A stretch of DNA of 52,884 bases from Lachnospiraceae bacterium (GTDB taxonomy: Bacteria > Bacillota > Clostridia > Lachnospirales > Lachnospiraceae): positions 1 through 52,884 of the forward strand of contig JAJQIL010000027.1 in the NCBI GenBank assembly GCA_021199235.1. Reading direction: 5' to 3'. The notes beneath the pieces are model-generated. The model was not told the origin of the DNA and did no database searches. It saw only the letters and a program-made list of their open reading frames with translations. The position numbers and the translations under genes are program-made. Positions within the stretch are counted from its first letter, which is position 1. Each line of letters opens with the position of its first letter. Below are positions 33,394-41,515 of the stretch, in pieces.

Positions 33394-34869
33394 TCAAAAC
33401 AGCTCCGGCACCCATTTCTTCGGATCCACATCCATGAACTTCGCGCGCTCGAAGCGAGCCTTCTGGTCATACGGCACCGTGCAGTCAAAGATGGCCTTGC
33501 ATGCCACACCGGTCGCCCGGATATCCGGACTGTAGGCCGGATTGTTCGACGGATCGAGCGGATGGCACTGTACACCCGGGATCATGACGATATCCTTGTC
33601 CGCCTGGAAGCGCGTGGTCATCGCCCACATCACATCCTTGATGTCAAACGGATCGACATCTTCATCCACAAGGAAGACATGCTTGAGCTCCGCGAACGCG
33701 GAGAACGCGAGCAGCGCTGCCTGGCGCTGACGTCCCTCATCGGACGGCATGGATTTCTTAAACTGCATGATAGCGATGTATTTGCCGCCGCCGGAAGATG
33801 CGCAGTATACATTCAGCAGCTTGCCCGGCATGGCCTTTTCCACCATCGTCAGGATGCTCGCCTCAGTCGGGATACCTGCCATGGAGACATGCTCCTCGGA
33901 TGGCCCGATGCAGGTTTGCATAATCGGATTCTTCCGCGTCGTCACGGCCTTTACCTTGATCACAGGAAGCGCCGCATTGGCCGGTCCGCAGTAGCCCGGA
34001 AACTCCGGCATGGCCTTGCCCGTGCCCGAATTGATGTCTTCCTGGATGCGTCTGCCCGGAAGCACTTCGCCTTCAATGACATATTCCGCATTAGCGATGG
34101 CGCGCTCATTGATCGTCAGACATTTTACCAACTCCACCGGCTGCCTGCGGATCGCGCCCGCCGCCTGCAGCTCATCGTAGCCGAGCGGCGTTGTCGGCGG
34201 CTCGAAGCAGGAAGCGATCTCGATTGCCGGATCGACGCCGATGGAAATCGAGATCGGCAGCGGCTCACCCTTCGCCTCAGCCAGTTCAAAGAAATGGCCG
34301 ATATGGCGCGCGCCCGGCTGGAAGAAGATGGAGATCTCATCCTTGCTCTGCAGGCACATCCGGTGAATCGTCACGTCCGATGTCCCGGTCTCGGGGCTGG
34401 TCGCGTAGCACATACCAAGCGTGATGTACGGACCCGCATCCTCCTCGGTATTGGTCGGAGCCGGTACCAGCTTTCTCACGTCGAAATCCGGATCCGTTGC
34501 CAGATGCACCACTTCCTGACATTTTGCCTTTTCCCGCGGAATCTCCACCGGCGGAATCGGGTTCGTCACGCTGTCTTTAAGCAAGAATCCCAGCCGCTTC
34601 GGGTCGCAGTCCAGCAGCGCCCCCACTCTCTTGCGGCTGGCAAGCAGGCCGATCAGCACCTTCGCGTCCGGATGGCCTTTCACATTGTTAAAAATCATCG
34701 CAGGACCTTCCTGCGTCGGACGCTGCACGGTGCCGCCCGCACCCACATGGCGGTAAACACCGGAAAGCTCCGCCATCGGTTCCACTTCCACGTCTGTCTC
34801 CACCAGCTGTCCCGGCATGGTCTTTAAAAGCTCCAGTGCCGAACGCAAATCTGTTACTTTTGCTGCCAT
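33394..34869 (-). CDS. lpdC: UbiD-family gallate decarboxylase, LpdC-like
   Basis: 491 aa, prenylated-FMN-dependent decarboxylase of the UbiD family. Segments such as ELSGVYRHVGAGGTVQRP, TQEGPAMIFNNVKG, SDVTIHRM, GPSEEHVSMAGIPTEAS and VDEDVDPFDIKDVMWAM match, from memory, the L. plantarum gallate decarboxylase LpdC along the whole length. The predicted reaction is gallate (or protocatechuate) to pyrogallol (or catechol) plus CO2. No ubiX/lpdB flavin prenyltransferase or lpdD is in the window; cofactor must come from elsewhere in the genome. ATG 34869 follows AGGAGG. It lies 155 bp after the tannase-like gene and is probably cotranscribed. The exact phenolic acid is inferred. Confidence 0.85.
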   Translation of the reverse strand: MAAKVTDLRSALELLKTMPGQLVETDVEVEPMAELSGVYRHVGAGGTVQRPTQEGPAMIFNNVKGHPDAKVLIGLLASRKRVGALLDCDPKRLGFLLKDSVTNPIPPVEIPREKAKCQEVVHLATDPDFDVRKLVPAPTNTEEDAGPYITLGMCYATSPETGTSDVTIHRMCLQSKDEISIFFQPGARHIGHFFELAEAKGEPLPISISIGVDPAIEIASCFEPPTTPLGYDELQAAGAIRRQPVELVKCLTINERAIANAEYVIEGEVLPGRRIQEDINSGTGKAMPEFPGYCGPANAALPVIKVKAVTTRKNPIMQTCIGPSEEHVSMAGIPTEASILTMVEKAMPGKLLNVYCASSGGGKYIAIMQFKKSMPSDEGRQRQAALLAFSAFAELKHVFLVDEDVDPFDIKDVMWAMTTRFQADKDIVMIPGVQCHPLDPSNNPAYSPDIRATGVACKAIFDCTVPYDQKARFERAKFMDVDPKKWVPELF

Positions 34870-34917
34870 TGTCTCTTCCTCCTTATCGTTCTCTGCTTCC
34901 TGCAGTTTTATTACAGC

Positions 34918-35020
34918 GAAGAAAGGAAACGCCCTTAAAACGCTTCCTTTCTTCTTTTATCATTCTTAGGATCTGTCGCGAAATAATATGCCCATCCTGC
35001 ACCATATTATTTTGTGACAG
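34918..35020. promoter_or_regulatory. two hairpins between tannase-like and decarboxylase genes
   Basis: Hairpin 1: GAAGAAAGGAA (34918-34928)/TTCCTTTCTTC (34944-34954). Hairpin 2: an 18-bp arm pair (34973-34990 and 35003-35020) matching at 16 positions, the others being G-U compatible. Neither is followed by a T-run on the transcribed strand, so they look like processing or stability elements in a shared mRNA. Confidence 0.6.
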
Positions 35021-35024
35021 CTCC

Positions 35025-36869
35025 TTACTTACAGATACTCTCGATCCAGTCGCACACCTCGCCCGGATAATCCGCCTCGCAGTGCGGCTTATCCCAGACA
35101 AGCGCGTAATCCACCGGTTTCCCGGCATTTGCCAGCTTCAGAGCAAGCGTCATGCCGATCATAAAGGAGGTATCCGCGTCGCATGCACCAACACGCACAC
35201 GATAGTATTTCGCCTGATCAGACTCCTCTTCCGTCCCGATGAAGTTCAGCGGGTTGTTCAGGAAAAGCTGGCGTGTAAGAGCCGAATCCCCTGTCGCCAG
35301 AACGTACGCCGGGTAATATTTCGCATACTCTGCCGGGAACTGTTCCTTCAGGGAAGCAATCGCGTCGACAACCGCCGTGGAGAAATGTACGGCTGCCTGC
35401 TCCGGCGTCCCGTATACCTCATTCTCCCCGCTTTTCCCGCTTAAAATATCAAATGACGTACAGGGTTTCATCCTGCGGCGATGATTCAGCACGTAGGTGT
35501 CCAGGTCGGAAATAAAGGCCTGCTCTCCATCCCAGGAAAGCCAGCTGCTCTTATCCTTCCCCTGAACCTTCATCATCGGCGGTTCAAACGGCGGCGGCGT
35601 CGGCACACCCTTCGGCGGACGGGAAAGCATATTTCCAAGTGTAGGAGGCTCAGACGGCTTACCATTCGGCATATCGCCATCCGGCCCGCCCACCGGCGGC
35701 TTATTAAGCGCTACTCCCGGACCAGCATGTCCCTGCATCAGAGCGACATCGTCCGGTTCGTCGGCTTTTTCATCCGGGCCGCCCTGAGGCGCCATTTCCT
35801 GTCCTGCATCGTTTTCTGATGCAGGACGCAGGCCCTGCCCTCGCGCTGAAGCGCGACTTCTGTTGGCAGGGCTCTCCATAGTTTCACAGGTATAATTTCC
35901 TTTAATATAATCTTCCGCCGTGTAAGCTTCTTCAAGCTCGCCCGCGGAAAGCTTCGTCAGGAATTTCGTCGCAGATTCATCAAGTTTCGCCATCAGGTAG
36001 TCGTAAGCGCTGCCGCTCCTGCCGTCGGCATTCAGTACCAGCGGTTCATCCGTGTCCGGATTCTTTAACTCAAGGCCGTTAAAATACTGAATATAAGCGC
36101 TGCGCAGCTTCGCGGACAGGGCCTCCTCAAACGGCGTCATCACACCGCCCGGGCCTGCCGGAGACGGCTCGTTCTCCTTATCTGCCGAGAACATCCACTC
36201 ATAGGCCAGGTCCGCATGCTCCAGATCGATGATCGGGCAGTAGATCTGCGCGGCATAGACATCGTCGCGCTCCTCCATGAACGCGCCGGACTCCTCAAGA
36301 TACGAATCATAGTTTTTGTTATTGCCGGTCACGGACAGCAGAGAGGACATCGCGCCGCCCGCGCTCCAGCCAACGGAAATGATCTTTTCCATATCACCCG
36401 GAAGCACATCCGCGTTGTGACGCAGGAAACGGATCACTGTCTTCAGATCTACCAGATTGGACGGGATTTTCCCGCAGCGCTTGCCGTTCGCATCTTTTGA
36501 CTCCCGCCCGCGGTTCCCGCAGGTCACATAGACAAAGCCGCGTTCCAGATACTGCGGGCCGAAACAGCGCGGGCCGCCGAGCCACATATGCGGCATCTCC
36601 ATATAGCCTGCAGAATTGTTGTTCATGATCACCGGCGCCGTCGCGGCCGTGAAGCCGTTCATGTTGCCCTCCGGATTGATCTCGCCGCCTTCTTTCATAT
36701 AGGGAGCCGGCACAAAAATGCTGAGACGCTGGAATTTCGGAGTCGTCGCTTTGAGTGTATAAAGCACATCCTCCAGGCACCAGCACTGATACCTGTCGTC
36801 GAAAAACCACTGGTCTTTGACTTCCGCAAGTTCCAGGGTTTTGTTAATAATTGGAATTGATTCAAACAT
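35025..36869 (-). CDS. tanB: tannase-like esterase (subtype B)
   Basis: 614 aa, no signal peptide. It resembles the L. plantarum intracellular tannase along both ends, from memory: NGFTAATAPVIMNNNSAGYM, the nucleophile loop VGWSAGGAMSS (Ser169), YCPIIDLEHADLAYEW, then Asp564 and Asp566 in ACDADTSF and His596 in DKPHCEADY. The 32-residue gap from Asp564 to His596 equals my recollection of the Asp419-His451 gap there. Expected role: release of gallate from gallate esters in the cytoplasm, feeding the decarboxylase. It is about 145 residues longer than that enzyme because of a Pro/Gly-rich insertion (roughly 340-450), which contains a palindromic DNA element. ATG 36869 follows GGAGG. Confidence 0.82.
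   Translation of the reverse strand: MFESIPIINKTLELAEVKDQWFFDDRYQCWCLEDVLYTLKATTPKFQRLSIFVPAPYMKEGGEINPEGNMNGFTAATAPVIMNNNSAGYMEMPHMWLGGPRCFGPQYLERGFVYVTCGNRGRESKDANGKRCGKIPSNLVDLKTVIRFLRHNADVLPGDMEKIISVGWSAGGAMSSLLSVTGNNKNYDSYLEESGAFMEERDDVYAAQIYCPIIDLEHADLAYEWMFSADKENEPSPAGPGGVMTPFEEALSAKLRSAYIQYFNGLELKNPDTDEPLVLNADGRSGSAYDYLMAKLDESATKFLTKLSAGELEEAYTAEDYIKGNYTCETMESPANRSRASARGQGLRPASENDAGQEMAPQGGPDEKADEPDDVALMQGHAGPGVALNKPPVGGPDGDMPNGKPSEPPTLGNMLSRPPKGVPTPPPFEPPMMKVQGKDKSSWLSWDGEQAFISDLDTYVLNHRRRMKPCTSFDILSGKSGENEVYGTPEQAAVHFSTAVVDAIASLKEQFPAEYAKYYPAYVLATGDSALTRQLFLNNPLNFIGTEEESDQAKYYRVRVGACDADTSFMIGMTLALKLANAGKPVDYALVWDKPHCEADYPGEVCDWIESICK
35801..35872. repeat. palindromic element inside tannase-like CDS
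   Basis: Three perfect inverted repeats in 72 bp: GTCCTGCATC/GATGCAGGAC (35801-35810, 35818-35827), GCCCTGCC/GGCAGGGC (35832-35839, 35865-35872) and, nested in the second, TCGCGCT/AGCGCGA (35841-35847, 35850-35856). All lie in the disordered linker (SPANRSRASARGQGLRPAS) and keep the frame open. The look is that of a REP- or RPE-like palindromic insertion. Confidence 0.7.
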
Positions 36870-36998
36870 CTTACGGAACCTCCGCTTTTCTTTTATTTTA
36901 TATTGTTTTTTCTCAGAATTCCACCATTTTGTTTCGTTTTCTCATTCCAATTCTGCCATTCATTATTCCACATTCGAATGAGAACGCACAGCCTGCCG

Positions 36999-37115
36999 TT
37001 ATGCAGTTTTCTTTTCCTCATCCTTGTGTACACGTATAACCGCTTTCGGTCTGCTCTTTAAAGCATCAAAGGTAATTGCCAGCAGCAGGATGATTCCCTT
37101 GACCGTATAGTTACC
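36999..37115 (-). pseudogene. C-terminal relic of an RbsC-type ABC permease
   Basis: The 38 codons before the stop at 36999-37001 read GNYTVKGIILLLAITFDALK and continue with SRPKAVIRVHKDEEKKTA. This is the last membrane helix and basic tail of an RbsC/XylH-type permease; compare YQYIAKGSIMLAVMWFDAFQ in the intact permease at 41516. There is no start codon or upstream part; stop codons follow at once on the 5' side, where the esterase gene ends at 37122. It is a remnant left by a deletion or replacement. Confidence 0.7.
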
Positions 37116-37121
37116 TTATAT

Positions 37122-38072
37122 TTAGAGATACTTATGAATAAACTCCCACACGATGTCCAGATTTTCTTCCGTCCCATACAGCTTGTCCTCGTGATCCGCG
37201 GTCGGAAGCGTTGTGAATTCCACACGGGTCTCTCCCACTTTTTCTTTTACCGCTTCCACAAGCTTCACCGACTGCTGGTACGGCACCAGACGGTCCATAC
37301 ATCCATGCTGTACAAGCAGCGGCGCCATATTCGGATTGATATAGGTGATCGGGTTCGCTTTCGCCAGATAGTCCGGATCCAGTTCCTTTAACGCTCCACC
37401 CATATAACTGCTCTCCGCAGAACCGGCCTGATCGTGGTCGGCAAAGCTGACGCCATTCTCCCTCGCCATATCGTCCATCACCGCAAAATCAATCGGGCCG
37501 AACTGATCCACTGCCACGCAGACCTCGCAGCTTCCGTCAAATACTTTTCCTTCTTCTCCCGGAAACTTCCCGTTCGGGATATTCATCGCCAGGATTGCGC
37601 TTAAGTTTCCTCCCGCTGAACCGCCGATCACAGCAATGCGGTTCGGGTCGAGTTCATACTCCGCAGCATTCCTGCGCAGGAACCGCACCGCTTCCCGACA
37701 GTCCAGCACTGCAGCCGGAAAAATAGCCTCGCCGCTTAAGCGATATTCAATCGATCCCACCGCGATCCCTCTTTTCAAAAACTTCAGATAGGTATCCATG
37801 TGGTCATCGCGTTTGTCGCCAAGCCCGAATCCGCCGCCGTGGATATGAAGAAGCACCGCATACGGTCCTTCCCCTTCCTCGGGATAGTACAGATCCAGCC
37901 GCTGATTCGGAGATTCCTTCGCATAGACTACGTCCAGCGTTTTCTTTGTCACCCAACTGATATCGGCCATTTTGACCTGAAAATCAGCAGGCGGACCGTC
38001 AAACTGAAGCGAGCCGTCCAGCGCGTCATAATCCAGTGTTTCCGGAACGTTTTCTTTCATTTTTTCGTCCAT
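37122..38072 (-). CDS. HSL-type alpha/beta hydrolase (esterase)
   Basis: 316 aa, cytoplasmic. Oxyanion motif HIHGGGFGLGD, nucleophile elbow IGGSAGGNLSA, acid in HGCMDRLVPYQQS and histidine in TADHEDKLYG: a complete hormone-sensitive-lipase-family triad. Such enzymes split small acyl or aryl esters and often serve plant phenolic or xylan ester degradation. ATG 38072 follows AGGAGA. It lies in the tannase locus on the same strand as the tannase-like and decarboxylase genes, but transporter relics flank it on both sides, so it may have moved here or lost its original partners. Confidence 0.88.
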   Translation of the reverse strand: MDEKMKENVPETLDYDALDGSLQFDGPPADFQVKMADISWVTKKTLDVVYAKESPNQRLDLYYPEEGEGPYAVLLHIHGGGFGLGDKRDDHMDTYLKFLKRGIAVGSIEYRLSGEAIFPAAVLDCREAVRFLRRNAAEYELDPNRIAVIGGSAGGNLSAILAMNIPNGKFPGEEGKVFDGSCEVCVAVDQFGPIDFAVMDDMARENGVSFADHDQAGSAESSYMGGALKELDPDYLAKANPITYINPNMAPLLVQHGCMDRLVPYQQSVKLVEAVKEKVGETRVEFTTLPTADHEDKLYGTEENLDIVWEFIHKYL

Positions 38073-38114
38073 GATCTGTCTCTCCTGTTGATATTTTCCT
38101 ATTCCCGTATTATC

Positions 38115-38219
38115 TGATGATAACTGCGGATTGCAATGTGCTTCGCATCCGCGCTCCGCTTCGGTTGGCGCCAGAGGAGCGTCACTGGCGCCCGGCGCCT
38201 CGCAATCCTGATATCATCA
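38115..38219. repeat. nested inverted repeats, about 105 bp
   Basis: Outer arms TGATGATA (38115-38122)/TATCATCA (38212-38219), then GGATTGC (38128-38134)/GCAATCC (38202-38208), then inner GGCGCCAG (38167-38174)/CTGGCGCC (38185-38192). The right end coincides with the stop of the transporter relic. The element shares TGCTTCGCATCC (38139-38150) with 17679-17690 near the tRNA gene. It resembles a small folded repeat or MITE-like element. Confidence 0.6.
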
Positions 38220-38427
38220 CATCTGCGGCTTCTTCTCCGCGACTGTCTTGCGGATTTCCGGCAGATACTTCTCAACATCCATCTGCAGCACGCAGATCAG
38301 CAGGAATACGCTGATGATCGCGCCCAGCCAGCCATAGTCAAAACGGATCGCGGTCACAACGCTGCTCGACTGTGTCGCAGCCGTAGCAGATCTTTTGCCA
38401 CATGGGAATTTTCTTGTTCTCGTTCAT
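38217..38427 (-). pseudogene. internally deleted GPH/MelB-type symporter relic
   Basis: ATG 38427 after AGGAG opens MNENKKIPMWQKICYG, the typical cytoplasmic start of glycoside-pentoside-hexuronide symporters. A stop follows after 29 codons in that frame. In another frame, right after KICYG, the DNA encodes ATQSSSVVTAIRFDYGWLGA, then IISVFLLICVLQMDVEKYLP and a basic tail to a stop at 38217, which looks like the last membrane segment and tail of the same family. About 400 residues appear to have been deleted. Short length limits certainty. Confidence 0.6.
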
Positions 38428-38447
38428 TTTTTTCTCTCCTTTGCATC

Positions 38448-38490
38448 ATGCCGTCCATATGCTTTCCACACAAAGCAAAACGGACGGCAT
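38448..38490. repeat. ATGCCGTCC inverted repeat
   Basis: ATGCCGTCC (38448-38456) and GGACGGCAT (38482-38490) are perfect arms around a 25-base centre, in the gap between the symporter relic and the LysR gene. It would fold in the leader of the former symporter transcript. Confidence 0.55.
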
Positions 38491-38600
38491 TAACTTTGAT
38501 TCCTTTTGTGGAGATCAGACCGGCCATGTCGCCCCCGCTGTGCTTTGATTTGTTTTATAAAACAATTTTCTCTGACAGGAAGATTATATTCTGTGCAAGA

Positions 38601-38643
38601 TTGACAAGCAATTCGAATTATTGTAAAATCTATTCCAGAATAG
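38601..38643 (+). promoter_or_regulatory. LysR gene promoter with palindromic operator
   Basis: TTGACA (38601-38606), a 17-bp spacer and TAAAAT (38624-38629) make a strong promoter. The perfect palindrome CTATTC-CA-GAATAG (38630-38643) starts at the next base, and the spacer contains the self-complementary ATTCGAAT. This fits negative autoregulation and control of the leftward genes by the LysR protein. Confidence 0.7.
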
Positions 38644-38704
38644 AATTGTTGAATTTTTCCGCTTTTATAGTAAAAATGCATTTTGTTTTGTGAGGTTTTT
38701 ACAT

Positions 38705-39664
38705 ATGAATATTGAGTATTTCCGTGAATTTACTGTCCTTGCGGACTGTTCCAATTATCTGGAGGCTGCAGACCGTCTCTTTATCGGGCAGTCCACACTG
38801 TCCAAGCACATCATATCCATGGAAAAAGAGCTGGGCGTTCCGCTGTTTGAGCGCACTTCGCGAAAGGTTGCTCTCTCCAAATACGGCAAGCTGCTGCTCC
38901 CTTACGCGAATACGATCGTCCAGACCCAGTACAGCTACCATGCCGCCCTGCAGAATGAGCTGGAATCCGAACGCGGCCGGGTGACGGTGGGCACGATCGC
39001 CGCCACCGCAAAATACGGGATTACCGGCCTGATCGCGGACTTTAAAAGAAGATATCCCAACAGCAGTATCCAGATGTTCGAGGGAGATCCGAACGATCTG
39101 GCCTCTCAGCTTCGGGAACGCAAATGCGACGTCATTTTCGCACATATGCCGGAGCGGGAACTGATGGCAGAAACAATTCAGCGCATTCATTATCTCGATG
39201 ATTCTCTGGTCTGTATCCTTCCGAAATCGCATCCGCTTGCCGGTCAGAAAGAGCTTCGGCTGGAACAGCTGCGTGATGAGACCTTTATCGCGCTCGCGGA
39301 GAATACGACCGTGCATCAGCTGATCCTGGACAGCTGTTACCGGGTCGGCTTTTCCCCGAAAATCGCGTTTACCTGTCACCGTGTGGACAGTGTACTGGAT
39401 CTGGTCACAAAGGGTATGGGCATCGCGATTCTGGCGGAGTATATGGCAAACCGACCGGAGGACGGCAATTTCCCGGAGAACGCTCCGTTCGCTGTCGCTC
39501 CGATTCTTCCCCGCACATCCATATCCGTTGATCTTTGCTATCGGAACAACGACGACCTTTCGCCCATGGCCAGACGATTTGTAGAACTGGTGCAGGAGAC
39601 AGTGGATGCCGGCATCCCGGCGGAATTCAATCCGGCTTCTTTCTTTGCGGATAAACCTGTCTAG
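38705..39664 (+). CDS. LysR-family transcriptional regulator
   Basis: 319 aa. The HTH is at the N-terminus (FTVLADCSNYLEAADRLFIGQSTLSKHIISME, then LFERTSRKV) and the effector domain fills the rest (VTVGTIAATAKYGITGL, CDVIFAHMPE, GMGIAILAEYM). ATG 38705 (MNIEYFREF) is the family-typical start, with GAGG upstream. It is divergent from the esterase/tannase/decarboxylase genes and most likely controls them or the deleted symporter; phenolic ligands are common for such regulators. Confidence 0.9.
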   Translation: MNIEYFREFTVLADCSNYLEAADRLFIGQSTLSKHIISMEKELGVPLFERTSRKVALSKYGKLLLPYANTIVQTQYSYHAALQNELESERGRVTVGTIAATAKYGITGLIADFKRRYPNSSIQMFEGDPNDLASQLRERKCDVIFAHMPERELMAETIQRIHYLDDSLVCILPKSHPLAGQKELRLEQLRDETFIALAENTTVHQLILDSCYRVGFSPKIAFTCHRVDSVLDLVTKGMGIAILAEYMANRPEDGNFPENAPFAVAPILPRTSISVDLCYRNNDDLSPMARRFVELVQETVDAGIPAEFNPASFFADKPV

Positions 39665-39686
39665 GTGTACTTTTATTGAGAATAAG

Positions 39687-39710
39687 CAGGCCGGGGAATT
39701 CCCCGGCCTG
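39687..39710. terminator. perfect 24-bp palindrome, probable terminator
   Basis: CAGGCCGGGG and CCCCGGCCTG flank AATT. It lies between the convergent LysR gene (stop 39664) and the AAA-ATPase-like gene (stop 39738). The T-run is weak on both strands. Confidence 0.6.
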
Positions 39711-39737
39711 TCTCTGATGAATTAATTATATCCGCCA

Positions 39738-41319
39738 TCATACCACTGCCTCTATCAGCAGCTTATCGCCAAGCACAATTTCCTGTATTCCCGGCGTTTT
39801 ATTTTTATTAAAGTCGAAACTCAGCATATAGCCTTTCTTCATATGGAAATAATCCAGATAACCGGAAAGCTGCTGCTCACCTCGCTGGTTATATGCATTG
39901 CCGCGCCAGATCTTAAGTTCCAGAATATTCTGTTCGCCTCTGTAAAAAATCACCAGATCCATGCGCTCACTGTTTCGTGTCTGCGGTTCAATACTGTAAT
40001 TTCCAACACCATTGAGAATCGGTTTAAAAAAAAAGCAGAAAATATTTTCTTCCCACATTTTCTAAAAAAGCATCGTCTTCCTGGCTGTAAAGCTCTTCGA
40101 ATGTCTCTGCAAATTTCTCCAGAATTCTTCTGATATCCAGATGTCCGCCAACAAAAAACTGATTCCTTTCACGCTCTCCTGCATCATACATCTTGCTGGT
40201 GACAAATTCTTCTGCGATAAAATTATTGTAAAGAACCGCCTCAAAAATCCGATTCGAGATTACCGCCCGTTCATTTTCATTCCGAATAAATCCAAACATT
40301 GCAGCATCTTTCATATAAGGACTGGTTGCCACATAAGGGATTGATTTTCCATTAAACAGCAGTTCATAAACCACTGTCCGCAGTTCGGGATAAAGTTCCA
40401 GCTTTCCCATCAAAGATTCATACAGAGGATTATCTTCTCTTACGATTCGTTTTTCTGCTTCGTAAAATCCTTCTTTTGTCCAGGCACAGCTTTTATCCGG
40501 AAAAGCATCTGTCCCCGCGATTTTTTCATCCAACAGCTTGCAGATACGGGAAACCAGCACCGGATATCCCGACGTATAATCGTATAGCAAATTCGAAATG
40601 TCCTGCACATCCATGCCTGTATGATAATCATTTTCATATTGATTAAGCATTTTAGCGATATCCTGCACAGAAAAGCTCATGTCGATGTCGAAATCGGCCG
40701 CAATATTCCAGGGACTGTTCATCTTGTGGTCTTCCTCAGGCCTGATTTTTCTTTTAATGTTACGAATATCATAGACCCCTGCCAATATCACAGACTGAAA
40801 TGCGGCCACATCCGGCCGTTTCAGATAATACGCCCGCAGCTGCGCCAGAAAATCCAGAAACACCTGATTATTCGATGCTGTATCCACCTCGTCAATCAAC
40901 AGGACGATCTTTCTGTCGGCCTTTTGGCACCACAGCCTTATAATTCTGAACAGATCCTGCAGTGAATACTGCGCGGCCGTCTTCTTTCCAATATCGCTGA
41001 ATTTTTCTTCTATTTCATCCGGCAGAGAATCTGCATTATCCAGAATCTCTTTTGCAAAAGCCGAAACAAAAGCAGGTATGCTCTGAAAACAGTCCGTACT
41101 CAGCGTCTGAAAATCCAGACTCACCACTTCATAATCGTTTTTCAGATACCGTGCCAGAGCCTGCAGTATCGTTGTTTTTCCATATTGTCTGGCTCTGTTG
41201 ATCGTAAAGTAATCTCCGATATCCACCATTTTCCGGATCGCTTTTAATCTTGAATCCAGGTCCACCATATAATGCCGATTCGGGTCGCAGGCACCGTTTA
41301 CATTGAATCTTTTTGCCAT
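39738..41319 (-). pseudogene. AAA-ATPase-like/PDDEXK protein, frameshifted at a T9 run
   Basis: The first part (ATG 41319) encodes 431 aa: FNVNGACDPNRHYMVDL, a P-loop-like INRARQYGKTTIL, Walker B IVLLIDEVDTAS. It ends early at ...RKYFLLFF. Removing one T from the nine-T run (A9 at 40026-40034 on the plus strand) joins it to KPILNGVGNYSIEPQTRN and a nuclease-like core, MDLVIFYRGEQNILELKIWRG, ending at 39738, which is the normal C-terminus of the AAA-ATPase_like/PDDEXK_9 family. So the gene is one frame short by a single homopolymer base. Sequencing error, mutation, phase variation or transcriptional slippage are all possible. It is AT-rich relative to its neighbours. Function of the family is unproven. 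Confidence 0.85.
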
Positions 41320-41380
41320 CCGTCAGATCCACCCTTTCCTGCTTTTTAAGCAAGTATATCAAAGGCTATGCAGATTTGCA

Positions 41381-41446
41381 AATAAAACCGGTTCCCATCT
41401 CCAAAATACTATGCTATACTGTCCAAGCCGAACAAGGAGGAAATGA
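41381..41446 (+). promoter_or_regulatory. duplicate of the phosphatase promoter, no gene attached
   Basis: This 66-bp stretch matches 49421-49486 at 57 positions, including ATGCTATACTGTCC (extended -10, TATACT at 41415-41420) and AAGGAGGAAATGA. In the other copy it drives the phosphatase gene at 49489. Here it runs into a ten-codon ORF (MKKIRARLYT) and then the leftward terminator at 41446-41478. Confidence 0.8.
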
Positions 41447-41478
41447 AAAAAATACGGGCCAGGCTATATACCTGACCC
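41446..41478 (-). terminator. intrinsic terminator of the sugar ABC operon
   Basis: On the minus strand GGGTCAGG and CCTGGCCC (41471-41478/41456-41463) form the stem, and seven T follow (A7 at 41446-41452). It lies 38 bp beyond the permease stop. Confidence 0.85.
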
Positions 41479-41515
41479 ATAATTTCCTGCCACATTTTCA
41501 ACAAACAAAATCTGC

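Noticed and set aside
33562-34827. 421-aa plus-strand ORF opposite the decarboxylase
   Set aside because: Antisense to a UbiD-family gene; His/Arg-rich shadow.
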